Assembly (NCBI GenBank): GCA_905187695.1
Contig: CAJJIY010000010.1
Coordinates: forward strand, 1-46,564
Length of the DNA: 46,564 nt
Direction of reading: 5' to 3'
Source: an uncultured Eubacteriales bacterium
GTDB lineage: Bacteria > Bacillota > Clostridia > Oscillospirales > CAG-272
Shown here: piece after piece, positions 1-9,208 of the stretch
Position numbering within the stretch: position 1 is the first letter of the stretch
Layout: each line of letters begins with the position of its first letter
The notes under the pieces: generated by a model
What the model was told of the DNA's origin: nothing
Database searches by the model: none
Seen by the model: only the letters and a program-made list of their open reading frames with translations
Position numbers and translations under genes: made by a program

Positions 1-24
1 GAAAGGCTCCCGCTTTTTTTGATT

Positions 25-1203
25 TCAGTTTTTCCGCCGGGCTAAGAAGAGTCCCAATAAAAACAAAAACGGGAAAATGACCGCGGCAAAAATGCCCATG
101 TGCAGATTGCCGCCGGTGGCGCTGGCCACCATCCCGGCAAGTCCCGGCCCGCTGGTACAGCCCAGATCCCCCGCCAGCGCAAGCAGGGCAAAGAGCGCCG
201 TACCGCCCCCGGAAAGCGAGGAAGCGGCCGCCACACTGTAAAGACCCGGCCACAGAATACCGACCGAAAAGCCGCATAACGCGCAACCGATCAATCCCAG
301 CACCGGATGCGGCGCAAAAGCAATAAGCAGATAAGAAAGCACGCACAGCGCCGCGCTGTAGCCCATTGCCCGGCGCATTTTCAACCGCGCGCCGCATTTT
401 CCGTAAAGCAGGCGCGACAGCCCCATCATAAAGGCAAAAGACATTGGCCCCGCCAGATCGCCCACTGTCTTTCCGATGCCCAGTCCCTTTTCCGCAAAGG
501 TAGACGCCCATTGACTGACCGCCTGCTCGGCGGCACCAGCACACATCATCATCAGGAAAAAGAGCCAGAAAAGCCCGGTTTTCAGGAAAGCGCGATTGCT
601 CTTGCCGGCGTTTTCTCCCTCTCCCAGTGTATAGACCGGCGCACGAAGCAACAAGAAAAAGTTGAAAATCGGCACCGTGGCCCAAATAAGCGTCAATATC
701 TGCCAACGCACGATGCCGAAAAGCAGAAAATAGAGGCTGGAAAGCAACACCACCCCGACATGACCCCAACAATAAAAAGAATGCAGAAAACTCATGGTTT
801 TTTCTTTGTTTTCCGTGGGACAAGCCTCCACCATCGGGCTGATGACCACTTCGATCAGTCCGCCGCCAACGGCATAGATCAGCACCGATATGAGAAGCCC
901 GACAAAAGGATCAGGCATCAGATCCGGTAAAAAGGCCAGTAAAATCATTCCTGTCGCGGCAAGGCCGTGCGCCAACAGGACCGAGGCACGATAACCGATG
1001 CAATCTACAAAAAAAGTGGAAAGCAGGTCAATGCACAACTGGATCAGGAAATTCAGCGCGATAAGAAGCGTGATTTTGGAAAGCGGAATACCATAATCCT
1101 GTTGGAACATCACAAACAACAAAGGGGCAAAATTGTTGACAATGGCCTGCACAATATAACCAAGAAAGCAGGCCGTCATGGTTCTGCGATACGCGGGTTT
1201 CAT
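25..1203 (-). CDS. MFS transporter
   Basis: A 392-aa polytopic membrane protein with about 12 hydrophobic segments and a central hydrophilic loop near residues 195-205, the usual major facilitator layout. It probably exports or imports a small solute across the cytoplasmic membrane; the substrate cannot be read from the sequence. It is FucP/YfkF-like in general character, but no diagnostic substrate motif was recognised. The ATG at 1203 has only a weak purine-rich stretch (AGAGAG) upstream. It lies 93 bp downstream of the polysaccharide operon, behind a possible terminator, so it is probably a separate unit. Confidence 0.85.
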   Translation of the reverse strand: MKPAYRRTMTACFLGYIVQAIVNNFAPLLFVMFQQDYGIPLSKITLLIALNFLIQLCIDLLSTFFVDCIGYRASVLLAHGLAATGMILLAFLPDLMPDPFVGLLISVLIYAVGGGLIEVVISPMVEACPTENKEKTMSFLHSFYCWGHVGVVLLSSLYFLLFGIVRWQILTLIWATVPIFNFFLLLRAPVYTLGEGENAGKSNRAFLKTGLFWLFFLMMMCAGAAEQAVSQWASTFAEKGLGIGKTVGDLAGPMSFAFMMGLSRLLYGKCGARLKMRRAMGYSAALCVLSYLLIAFAPHPVLGLIGCALCGFSVGILWPGLYSVAAASSLSGGGTALFALLALAGDLGCTSGPGLAGMVASATGGNLHMGIFAAVIFPFLFLLGLFLARRKN

Positions 1204-1241
1204 TTTTCTCTCTTTCTGTCAGATGATTTTCATCACATAAA

Positions 1242-1270
1242 ACACCCGGGCGCTATACGGCGTCCGGCGT
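1242..1270 (-). terminator. possible intrinsic terminator of the polysaccharide operon
   Basis: On the minus strand, arms 1270-1260 and 1253-1242 pair over about 11 bp with one mismatch and one bulge around a 6-nt loop, followed by a short TTTT. The stem is imperfect and the T-run short, so the call is tentative. The position, just after the last gene of the operon and before the transporter, is what a terminator would need. Confidence 0.4.
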
Positions 1271-1296
1271 TTATGAAAAAGTATGCTTCATGAGCG

Positions 1297-2481
1297 TCAG
1301 CGGTTGAGTCCCAGCTCTGAAAGCATTTGGGCCGTGCGGGACTGCGCTTCCTTTGTGGCGGTGGCATTCAGGTGCATTTCGTTGATGCCGCGTCTGGCCC
1401 CGCCGCGAAAAATCAGTTTGCACCAACGGCGGATCTCATAAAACGGTAAGAGAAATCGTTTTCCCTCCAGCGAGGGATAATGAAATTTGAGGCTGTCATA
1501 AGGCAACCAGATGCGGGAAAGCGCATAGCGGATCTTGCCGCCACGCTTGACCTGCCGAACGGAAACCCGGTTGGAAGTCGTTCCGTATACGCCGCCGCCA
1601 AGCAGATAGGCTTCCATTTGCCGTGTGAGCGCGGTGTGCCCGGCTCCTCCGAACCAAACCTTTGAAAGTTGTTCGGACGCTCCGGCAAAAGCCGAAAGAC
1701 CGCCTTCCTCAAGGAGCGCGTTGCGCTTCTCTTTGTCGTGCGGCACTTTATGGCAAAGCACAAACAGATCCAAAAACGGTCGCACGCCGCACCCGCCGAT
1801 CTCAAAATGTTTGGCCATGTGGGCAAGGTGATAATAGTAAAACAGTTCGTCCGGCAGAATCTGTTCAAAGCTCCCCTCACACGCCGGAAAAGCCCGTTCC
1901 CATGCCGATTCGAGCACCGGATCAAAATCTTTTTCCGCCTTACTCTCGCAAAGCGTGTAATGTAGCTCCAGATGTACCCCGCCCGGTGCGTAAAACGCCA
2001 CATCGTGATAGTTCTTTTCCCCGCCCTGATAGGAAAGCTTTTCGCAAAGCACGGCTCCGGCCCGCTCCAGATCTTCCTCGTGCACCAGAATATCAATATC
2101 ACAACTGGTGCGCATCCACGGCTCGGGATAATACGCGCGCAGGACGGAACCTTTGAGCGGAATAAACGGGATCTGCGCCCGGCTCAGTGTCTCTTTGAGC
2201 CGTTCCAGTTCAAACTCGTTTTTTTCACAACGGAAGACGGCTTTCATAATCTGCTTTTTAAAGCGGGCTTTCCATTCTTCGTCCCGGATCAGCTCCTGCG
2301 ACAACAGAGCCGAACCCACCAGATGAGATAGGTCGTGTGCGTCCGAAAGCCGATCTAATTTTTGTAATTCTTCGTCAGTCAAAGCCGCCTTCGCCGTTTG
2401 GGATTCCGGCCGGCCGGCCGTTCCCAGAACCGTATCGGCAATAAGAGACATCATCACAGAAACAGTGTTCGTCATACGCAT
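1297..2481 (-). CDS. nucleotidyltransferase-fold family protein (NTP_transf_5-like)
   Basis: A 394-aa protein resembling the uncharacterised nucleotidyltransferase family PF14907. Visible are IPFIPLKGS and, some 20 residues later, RTSCDIDILV, whose two aspartates fit the Pol-beta-type metal-binding D-x-D. A later aromatic and acidic part (HLELHYTL) is also typical. The family is often found in polysaccharide and peptide biosynthesis loci; its substrate is unknown. An upstream extension would run into the flippase gene, so I chose the ATG at 2481 behind an AAGGAGG box (spacing 4); the ATG at 2475 (spacing 10) is equally possible. It is the last gene of the polysaccharide operon. Confidence 0.75.
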   Translation of the reverse strand: MRMTNTVSVMMSLIADTVLGTAGRPESQTAKAALTDEELQKLDRLSDAHDLSHLVGSALLSQELIRDEEWKARFKKQIMKAVFRCEKNEFELERLKETLSRAQIPFIPLKGSVLRAYYPEPWMRTSCDIDILVHEEDLERAGAVLCEKLSYQGGEKNYHDVAFYAPGGVHLELHYTLCESKAEKDFDPVLESAWERAFPACEGSFEQILPDELFYYYHLAHMAKHFEIGGCGVRPFLDLFVLCHKVPHDKEKRNALLEEGGLSAFAGASEQLSKVWFGGAGHTALTRQMEAYLLGGGVYGTTSNRVSVRQVKRGGKIRYALSRIWLPYDSLKFHYPSLEGKRFLLPFYEIRRWCKLIFRGGARRGINEMHLNATATKEAQSRTAQMLSELGLNR

Positions 2482-2509
2482 ACAACCTCCTTTCCCCGAA
2501 TTCTGAGGA

Positions 2510-3919
2510 TTATTTTTCCGGCGGAACCAGTAAAACGCGGATTTTTCCGATGTCTTGGTAAAAGAACAGAACGCTGACAAGCACCAGCCCCGCAAAATAA
2601 ACGGCAAGCCCTATCCAGATATTCGGCACCCATGTAGCCGCATAAAACAGCACGCACATCAAAAACATGTAAAGCGTGGATTTCCGATTGGTCCCGCACA
2701 GTGTCGCCAATCCCCTTCCGGTGTCCAGATACCAGACGGCAAGCGAAAAAACAGAAGCAATTGAAATGGCGGCCTCACTTCTGAAAACCAGATAGGCAAC
2801 CGCATTGGAAGCAAATGAAACGACCAACGCCACCACGCTCTTTTTGAAAAACGCCGTGCTTTTTCCAAAAACTTTATAATAGTTATGCATCACGACCGTG
2901 ATGGCGGCACTGATAGCCAGACTCGGCAAAATGATTCTGAAAATAGGTAGCGACGGCGTATACTGCGGCAAAAACCAGCCGATGAAAAGCACCAGCGGAA
3001 AATAGACCAGCATCGCCAAAAACATAAATATCAGTAAAACCGATTGCATAAGGCCGTAGTTTCTTTTCAGCACTTCTTTATCGGCCCGTTTGAACACCGG
3101 ATAAAGAACAATGGAAATGGCAGAAGTCGCTACTGTAATCAAGGACAGAATGCTGTAGGCAAACGCATAAGTGGCATATGCCTCGTTGTCAAAAAGCACA
3201 TTGACAAACTGACGGTCAAGCGACAGCAAAAGTGTGGAGCAAAGATTTGCGACAAGCAAAGGAAATCCCTCTTTGGCAAGCGAGATTACTTCCGGAAAAG
3301 AGGCTTTCAGCTTTGCGTGCGGGCCGAATATGATGCTTCGGTAAGTAACAATATACCAAACAAGCAACAACAGATTGATCGCCAGCAGTCCCCAAAGATA
3401 GTGCCGATAAGTCACTACAAACTCATGACGGCAAAGCAAGAAAAGCAAAAACACAAAAAGAACATTGCAAAGCGACTGCAGAATCTTTCGCGCAGAATAT
3501 TCTTTAAAGCGCTGCGTAATCTGAGAAATCTGCTGGAAATAACCGATCAGGTTGGCCGGTATCAGATTAAGTCCAAGAAAAAGAATGATAAACCGATATT
3601 CCGGAACGCCGGTAACAAACGCAGCGGACAATATCAAAGCGGTTACGATCGCGTGAAAAATGAAGTACCAAATAAAATAGGATCTGAATTTTTCCCTGTC
3701 CAGTTCGGTATAATCTTTTTCGCCGTATCTGAGAACAATGCCGTCGATAACACCCAAACTTAGCACACCCAGATATCCGAAATAAAGCGTAAAAGTTTTA
3801 TAAAAGCCGTAATCGGAAAGTGAAATGATCTTCGGGAGCAAAAAACTGACGGCAATACCTGATGCAATCGTGACGATATTACTGGAGATAACTTTGATAA
3901 TATTTTTCAGTACTTTCAT
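2510..3919 (-). CDS. polysaccharide flippase (Wzx-like, MATE/MOP superfamily)
   Basis: A 469-aa, strongly hydrophobic protein with about 12-14 predicted membrane segments, starting MKVLKNIIKVISSNIVTIAS. The long N-terminal run ending FLLPKIISLSDYGFYKTF is characteristic of the polysaccharide biosynthesis (PST) transporter family. It should flip undecaprenyl-diphosphate-linked repeat units to the outer face of the membrane, for polymerisation by the Wzy-like protein encoded at 6991-8211. It starts 9 bp after the GT2 gene and has no strong ribosome binding site, suggesting translational coupling. Confidence 0.88.
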   Translation of the reverse strand: MKVLKNIIKVISSNIVTIASGIAVSFLLPKIISLSDYGFYKTFTLYFGYLGVLSLGVIDGIVLRYGEKDYTELDREKFRSYFIWYFIFHAIVTALILSAAFVTGVPEYRFIILFLGLNLIPANLIGYFQQISQITQRFKEYSARKILQSLCNVLFVFLLFLLCRHEFVVTYRHYLWGLLAINLLLLVWYIVTYRSIIFGPHAKLKASFPEVISLAKEGFPLLVANLCSTLLLSLDRQFVNVLFDNEAYATYAFAYSILSLITVATSAISIVLYPVFKRADKEVLKRNYGLMQSVLLIFMFLAMLVYFPLVLFIGWFLPQYTPSLPIFRIILPSLAISAAITVVMHNYYKVFGKSTAFFKKSVVALVVSFASNAVAYLVFRSEAAISIASVFSLAVWYLDTGRGLATLCGTNRKSTLYMFLMCVLFYAATWVPNIWIGLAVYFAGLVLVSVLFFYQDIGKIRVLLVPPEK

Positions 3920-3928
3920 CTTCTGCCG

Positions 3929-5113
3929 TCACCAAACCGTTTTTTCCGCTTTTTCAAGTACTTTTTCGGACTGCTTCAGTCTTTTCCCTGCAAGGGACAC
4001 GGCCGACTGAATATCCGCCACATCCTGATAAACATATCTGCCCTTCACCAATTGCAAAGCAAACGCCATTCTTTTGCGGACAAAAGACTGTCGAGAAAGT
4101 TTTGCCGCCGCATGGCGCAGTTTTCTTTGCGTTTGGTTAACATCAGCCCCGGTTTTTTCTTTGTAAAACCCGGCCAGCCGTTCCTCAAACGCCGGACATC
4201 TTTTAAGGATATGGGCAAGAAAAGCAAAAAGTTCTGCCGGTGAAAGCGAAATATTTCCGCCGTTTTCCTTCACGGCCTTAAAAGCACTTTCTGCCCAGAT
4301 GGTATCCACAGAATAAACATATGGAATTTCGCTGTCCCAGTGATAATCCGTATGTCCGCGAAAATGCGGAGTGTCCGACAGTTCTCCCGTATGGCGGCCG
4401 GTCAGAGAATCTGCCGATCCGCTTTTCGCGCAGGTACCCGGCAGGCTGAATGGCGTGCTTAAATACAGCATCCGGTCAATATAGAACGAAAGCGCCACCG
4501 CGCCGTAAATATCCGGTGTCAATCCGCCGAAATAGTGGCCGGTCTTTTCTTTTACCCTATCAAATTTTTCTCTTTTTACAATACCGTGATACACTTTTGG
4601 GAATGGATAAGCCTGATAGTCATAAAAACCGGAAGTCACCATTTCCCGCAAAGCGTGCGCGGTAGACAATCGCTTTACACAGTTTTTTTGTTTCCTGACA
4701 ACCAACCGCCCGCTGGCAGATTTTGCAATGGCGTTGGGCCACAGATAGGAAGTCTGCGTATCATAAACGGCTGCGTCAATTTCTTTCTCTCTTAGTATAT
4801 CCGTCAGTCTGACCGCTTCCGGAAAAACGCAGTCATCGTCGCCGATCATCATCAGATAATCACCTGTTGAAAGTTCAACACCTCTTTCAAAATTGGTGCA
4901 AAACGAAAGGCACTCTGCGCTGTACGCATACCGAAGGCGAACGCCGTCCACCCGATCGCCGAGCATTTCCCTTAACATATCGCTGTCGCTGTTGTCCTGA
5001 ACCACAATTTCAAGCCCCGGAAGCCGATAGTCAAGCAGAGTCTCAATACATTTGAACGCATATGGCTGTCTGTTTTTGGTAGGGATGATAACGGATAGTT
5101 TTTTATCGTACAT
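3929..5113 (-). CDS. family 2 glycosyltransferase
   Basis: A 394-aa protein with an N-terminal GT-A domain. KLSVIIPTKNRQPYAFKCIE begins the fold, DNSDSD follows near residue 42, and the metal-binding motif is MIGDDDCVFP near residue 90. The C-terminal half (about residues 230-394) is basic and helical and not recognised; it may bind acceptor or membrane. It is predicted to add one sugar to the lipid-linked repeat unit in the cytoplasm; donor and acceptor are unknown. It is tightly packed between the RmlD-like gene and the flippase. The ATG at 5113 has only a weak Shine-Dalgarno sequence. Confidence 0.85.
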   Translation of the reverse strand: MYDKKLSVIIPTKNRQPYAFKCIETLLDYRLPGLEIVVQDNSDSDMLREMLGDRVDGVRLRYAYSAECLSFCTNFERGVELSTGDYLMMIGDDDCVFPEAVRLTDILREKEIDAAVYDTQTSYLWPNAIAKSASGRLVVRKQKNCVKRLSTAHALREMVTSGFYDYQAYPFPKVYHGIVKREKFDRVKEKTGHYFGGLTPDIYGAVALSFYIDRMLYLSTPFSLPGTCAKSGSADSLTGRHTGELSDTPHFRGHTDYHWDSEIPYVYSVDTIWAESAFKAVKENGGNISLSPAELFAFLAHILKRCPAFEERLAGFYKEKTGADVNQTQRKLRHAAAKLSRQSFVRKRMAFALQLVKGRYVYQDVADIQSAVSLAGKRLKQSEKVLEKAEKTVW

Positions 5114-5127
5114 ATTCTACTGCTTTC

Positions 5128-5982
5128 TTATAGGTCGTAGTGCGGATACATTTCCCGATGACATTTCATCCATGAGGCCAGTTCAGCCACCATCTCTTCA
5201 TAATCCGGGATGATATAAGAAAAATCATATCGGGTGCGCCGGAGAGATTTGTCCGCCTTGACGCCGTCCATCGGATGAATGGTTATTCGGTCATTTCTCA
5301 TGTAATGATTGAATAACTTCAGCAAGTCGTATTTGGAAACAGCGTGCGCCGGAACGGTATTATAAAGACCGCTCGCCTTTTCCGTTGCGGCCGCTTCCAT
5401 AGTCTTGGCCAGTTGCAGCGTGGTCTGGCCCGTCCAGATGGATTTTGTAAAACCGCTGATCTCCCCTTGCTGCTTCATAAACCAGTTGAGCAATCCGATG
5501 CCCTCCGGATTGATATCCGGTCCGACGATAGAATTACGAAGCGTGATGTTTTTGTCATCTTCCAATTCACCCAAAGCTTTGGAACGGTCATAAAAAGTCT
5601 CGCCATCCGGGAAATCCGTCTCGGTATAGCCTCCACGCCGCCCCGAGAAAACGCAATCCGTACTCATGTGGATCACCTGCGTATCCGTCCCGTCTGTCAC
5701 TTCCGCCAGAAAATGCGGGAAGTAGGCGTTTAAGAAACTGGCGGTCGCCTTGTGCTCTTCGGCCTGTCTGTTGAGAATGCCGATGCAGTTGATCACACTG
5801 TCATAATGCCCGGCGACAATCAGCTCGCGAACGGCCGCCACATCCATCGCATTGCCCGTCACCCCTTTTACAAAACGCGGAGCAAACCGGTCAAAACCGA
5901 AAACCTCATGCCCCCGCTCCTTCAGGTATAGGGAGATCAGATGCCCGGCCATCCCGTTGCATCCGAGAATCAGAAATTTCAT
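5128..5982 (-). CDS. RmlD-like sugar-nucleotide 4-reductase (SDR)
   Basis: A 284-aa extended short-chain dehydrogenase of the dTDP-4-dehydrorhamnose reductase type. The N-terminus MKFLILGCNGMAGHLISLYL carries the nucleotide-binding glycine motif. STDCVFSGRRGGYTE is near residue 107, and YDRSK is the catalytic YxxxK. It lies 2 bp behind a CapE-type dehydratase gene. In known UDP-L-RhaNAc / L-QuiNAc pathways (WbvB-WbvR) an RmlD homologue reduces the 4-keto product of such a dehydratase, so that is the inferred reaction. It is shorter than CapF/FnlB and lacks their C-terminal cupin. A GGAGG box lies 12 nt from the start, overlapping the end of capE. Confidence 0.82.
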   Translation of the reverse strand: MKFLILGCNGMAGHLISLYLKERGHEVFGFDRFAPRFVKGVTGNAMDVAAVRELIVAGHYDSVINCIGILNRQAEEHKATASFLNAYFPHFLAEVTDGTDTQVIHMSTDCVFSGRRGGYTETDFPDGETFYDRSKALGELEDDKNITLRNSIVGPDINPEGIGLLNWFMKQQGEISGFTKSIWTGQTTLQLAKTMEAAATEKASGLYNTVPAHAVSKYDLLKLFNHYMRNDRITIHPMDGVKADKSLRRTRYDFSYIIPDYEEMVAELASWMKCHREMYPHYDL

Positions 5983-5984
5983 AT

Positions 5985-7004
5985 TTAAAATTTTCCTCCG
6001 AAGAGTTTCAGTTTAAGAAGCAGATTTTTCATTTCTTCTACCGTCAACCGGTGCGTATTGTGAGAACTGTACTGTTCCATCGCGTTAAGATCTGTGTTGC
6101 CGCTTTCCAGATTATCATAATTCAGATTCCGGTTATCGGCATGAACCCGATAAAAATCGCCCATATCATCGGCGCGGATCATTTCTTCCACAGTGACCAA
6201 TACTTCATAGAGCTTTTCCCCGTGACGGGCACCGATCACTTTATAGCCGACTTCCGAACGCTTCAGTTCCAGCACGGCCTGCGCCAGCGTTTCAATCGTA
6301 GCGGCCGGCGCTTTCTGCACAAAAAGATCTCCCTGTTCGCCGTTACGGAATGCAAAGAGCACCAAATTGACAGCGTCATCCAGCGTCATCATGAATCGGG
6401 TCATCTCAGGATTGGTCACGGTCAGTTGTTTCCCTTCCGCGATCTGTTCGCAGAAAAGCGGAATGACCGACCCGCGGGAAGCCATCACATTGCCATATCG
6501 GGTCAGACAAAGAATGGGGTCGCCCTTGCTCATCTGCCGGGAACGGGCAATCACATTTTTCTCCATAAGCGCCTTGGTCATTCCCATGGCGTTGATGGGA
6601 TAGGCCGCCTTGTCCGTGGAAAGGAAAATGGCTTTTTTAATCCGGTTTGCAATGCAGGCATCGATAACATTATTGGAGCCGAGCACATTGGTTTTGACCG
6701 CTTCCATCGGGTAAAATTCGCAGGAAGGAACCTGCTTGAGCGCGGCCGCATGAAAAACATAATCCGCTCCCCGGAAAGCGCCGACAATGGAGTGATAATC
6801 CCGGACATCGCCAATGTAAAATTTAATCTTGTTGGCATATTCCGGATAAGTTTCCTGATACAGATGCCGCATTTCATCCTGCTTTTTTTCATCACGGGAA
6901 ACAATGCGGATTTCCGAAATATCGGTTTTCAGAAAGCGGTTGACGATCGTATTGCCGAAAGATCCGGTCCCGCCGGTGACCACCAGCACTTTATCCTTGA
7001 ACAT
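5985..7004 (-). CDS. capE: CapE/FnlA-type UDP-N-acetylglucosamine 4,6-dehydratase (5-epimerase)
   Basis: A 339-aa polysaccharide biosynthesis SDR. VVTGGTGSFGNTIVNRF is the dinucleotide-binding loop; STDKAAYPINAMGMTKALME includes the active-site region. As in CapE and FnlA, methionine stands where ordinary SDRs have the YxxxK tyrosine. It should convert UDP-GlcNAc to a 4-keto-6-deoxy-L-hexosamine nucleotide, the substrate of the reductase encoded next. The start at ATG 7004 follows a GGAGG box with 8-nt spacing and overlaps the polymerase gene by 14 nt. No UDP-GlcNAc 2-epimerase homologue (CapG/FnlC/WbvD) is in the window. Confidence 0.9.
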   Translation of the reverse strand: MFKDKVLVVTGGTGSFGNTIVNRFLKTDISEIRIVSRDEKKQDEMRHLYQETYPEYANKIKFYIGDVRDYHSIVGAFRGADYVFHAAALKQVPSCEFYPMEAVKTNVLGSNNVIDACIANRIKKAIFLSTDKAAYPINAMGMTKALMEKNVIARSRQMSKGDPILCLTRYGNVMASRGSVIPLFCEQIAEGKQLTVTNPEMTRFMMTLDDAVNLVLFAFRNGEQGDLFVQKAPAATIETLAQAVLELKRSEVGYKVIGARHGEKLYEVLVTVEEMIRADDMGDFYRVHADNRNLNYDNLESGNTDLNAMEQYSSHNTHRLTVEEMKNLLLKLKLFGGKF

Positions 7005-8211
7005 TTTCAATTCCTCCGTTCGTATTATCCTGTTGTCTGGCGGCTGCCAAAAACGCAAAGCCAAACAAAATCATAAACTCGCAAATCATGGTATCTTCAA
7101 ACAGGGCGTTCAGAAAAATAAAGGGAAGCGCCACCCCGAAGGCCGCAATACAATAATCCGCGTTTCTCTTCCGGTATATCGTGCGGACAAACAACACCAG
7201 AAACGCAACAAATCCGACCAGACCAACCAGACCGTTCTGATAAAGGATTTCCAAAAAAACATTGTGCGTGGCGGTATAATCCAGATTTCCCATGCTGACG
7301 CCATTGCCCAAAAGGTAGTGGTGACTGAAAACATACTGAAGAGTGGATCTGTAAATTGTCAGTCGGCCGGATGTCACACCGTCCAGATCGTCTCCCTCTT
7401 TGGCAAATCCAAGCATAAACTCCCGCAGGACTTTCGCGTATTCGAAATCCAGCAACAGCAACACGACGGCAAGAACCAAAAACGGCATGAGAATCAGCAA
7501 AAGATTAATCCAGCCGGAGCGGCGACCCTTCCGCCCTTTTATCACCAGTTTGGTGAAAAAATAAATTACCACAAGAACGATACCGGTTCTTGATTTGCAA
7601 AGGAAAATCGCAATGGCCAGCAAAGCGGTATAGACCCATCGATATCTGCGCCTTTCAATAATCTGATCTCCCAAAATGAGCAAAGGCAACAGAATGCCGG
7701 AAATCAGGTTGGTCGCGCCGGCTGGAATGACAAAATAATCCTTATAGTACGGTGCGTTATAAGCGGCATATCCCTCTTTGAGAATCAGGAAATAAGCCCA
7801 AAAGCACTGCAACGCAATCATCACGCCAAAGAAAAGGAAAATTTTTGCGGTGTTCTTTGTGGAAATGGGAACATTCAAAAAGAACAGATAAACAAAAAAC
7901 GGAAAACAGGCAATCACAAAATTTCCGAAGTAATCAGACGGCACATCATAAAGCAACATGGGCAGAAGACTGAGAAATATTCTGCCGAACAAAAGAAAAA
8001 GGATCGCATCAAACCTGGCAGAATATCGGAAAAGCGCATAAATGGCGCCGCAAACAATAATCGCCAGAAAAAGATAGGTTTCATTAAACTTGATAAACGG
8101 AATAATCACGCCGTGGTTGGTAATGGACTGGCTTTCCGAAAACAGCAATAAAACAAACAAAAAAGCAAGAATGTAAAAACAGGCGACCCTTCCGGTTTTA
8201 GTTCGACTCAT
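6991..8211 (-). CDS. O-antigen polymerase/ligase-like membrane protein (Wzy)
   Basis: A 406-aa polytopic membrane protein with about 10-12 hydrophobic segments. A larger extracytoplasmic loop near residues 245-315 contains LGNGVSMGNLDYTATHNVFL, which resembles the H-N-x-x-L signature of Wzy/WaaL proteins. It is inferred to polymerise lipid-linked repeat units outside the membrane. Wzy and ligase families cannot be told apart by sequence alone, but the flippase in the same operon and the absence of a second candidate favour polymerase. It overlaps the GT2 gene before it and capE after it by 14 nt each. An AAGGAG box lies 10 nt upstream of the ATG. Confidence 0.8.
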   Translation of the reverse strand: MSRTKTGRVACFYILAFLFVLLLFSESQSITNHGVIIPFIKFNETYLFLAIIVCGAIYALFRYSARFDAILFLLFGRIFLSLLPMLLYDVPSDYFGNFVIACFPFFVYLFFLNVPISTKNTAKIFLFFGVMIALQCFWAYFLILKEGYAAYNAPYYKDYFVIPAGATNLISGILLPLLILGDQIIERRRYRWVYTALLAIAIFLCKSRTGIVLVVIYFFTKLVIKGRKGRRSGWINLLLILMPFLVLAVVLLLLDFEYAKVLREFMLGFAKEGDDLDGVTSGRLTIYRSTLQYVFSHHYLLGNGVSMGNLDYTATHNVFLEILYQNGLVGLVGFVAFLVLFVRTIYRKRNADYCIAAFGVALPFIFLNALFEDTMICEFMILFGFAFLAAARQQDNTNGGIENVQG

Positions 8212-9199
8212 GACATTTGGTCTCCTTGTTTTTCACATGATGTTTGTATTTCAAAATTATAGACAGCGCTAAGATATTCCGGTGATAGGCACAGCGTGAA
8301 ATGATTTTCTCCCGGCGTGACAAATCTCCAAAATATTTATTTTTCAGGTGTTCTTTTGAGTAATGCGTGCGGATGTACCGGACAATTTCCCGGCGTGGCT
8401 CTTTTTTCTCGATTTTGATCAGAACCGTATTGTTCAATATCTCGCGCAACTCCATTGCTTTCAGTTCTTCATCATAACCCCGGCCGGCAAGACGCGCCGA
8501 AAGCAGAGAAAATGACCGTTCACTGTCTTTTTCATCGCAAAGGCTTGCGTCATGCATCAGCGAAGCGGAATGTTGCACATAATGGTATAGCGACACCGGC
8601 AGGTAATAAACGCTGCCGGAAAAAGCGATGGCGTGTTTGGTAAACGGCATATCTTCATTCCGGTAATATTCGCCGAAACGCGCACCGCTTTTTTCTATCA
8701 CTTCTTTTTTATAAATTTTACACATGGTAGATCCATAGGTGTAGACCAGTGCCGTTCTGACATCCAGAAATCCGGGGGAAAGACGCTGACAGCCAACGGA
8801 GCTGCCGACAGACAGAATTTTTCCGGTCTCATCCGCTTTTACATAATCAAATACCACACAATCAATGTCTTTTTCCAGCAAAGGCGCCAGTTCTTTTGTA
8901 AAGTTCTCCGAAAAATAATCGTCGGAATCCACAAAGATCAGATAATCTCCCGTTGCATGAATAAGACCGTTGTTCCGGCTGACCCCCGGTCCGCTGTTTT
9001 TTTCATTTTTGATAAGAATAAACGGAAAAGAACTGCCTGCCGCATAGTCCAGCGCCTGTGCATAACTGTCATCCGTGGAGCAGTCATCCACCAGAATCAG
9101 TTCAATTTCGGCGTCCTTTTGCGCGGAAAGTACTTCCAGATTTTTCTTCATCCTCCGGAATGAATTGTACATCGGCACGATCACACTGATTTTTTTCAT
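8198..9199 (-). CDS. family 2 glycosyltransferase
   Basis: A 333-aa GT-A fold enzyme. It begins MKKISVIVPMYNSFRRMKKN, has LVDDCSTDDS near residue 36 and the donor/metal motif IFVDSDDYF near residue 90; NEDMPFTKHA in the middle is the usual acceptor-side acidic motif. The C-terminal ~80 residues are basic and rich in histidine and lysine, a likely membrane-surface anchor. It should transfer one sugar to the growing repeat unit. A GAGG box lies 7 nt upstream of the ATG at 9199, and the gene overlaps the polymerase gene by 14 nt. Confidence 0.88.
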   Translation of the reverse strand: MKKISVIVPMYNSFRRMKKNLEVLSAQKDAEIELILVDDCSTDDSYAQALDYAAGSSFPFILIKNEKNSGPGVSRNNGLIHATGDYLIFVDSDDYFSENFTKELAPLLEKDIDCVVFDYVKADETGKILSVGSSVGCQRLSPGFLDVRTALVYTYGSTMCKIYKKEVIEKSGARFGEYYRNEDMPFTKHAIAFSGSVYYLPVSLYHYVQHSASLMHDASLCDEKDSERSFSLLSARLAGRGYDEELKAMELREILNNTVLIKIEKKEPRREIVRYIRTHYSKEHLKNKYFGDLSRREKIISRCAYHRNILALSIILKYKHHVKNKETKCHESN

Positions 9200-9208
9200 T
9201 CGGAAACC

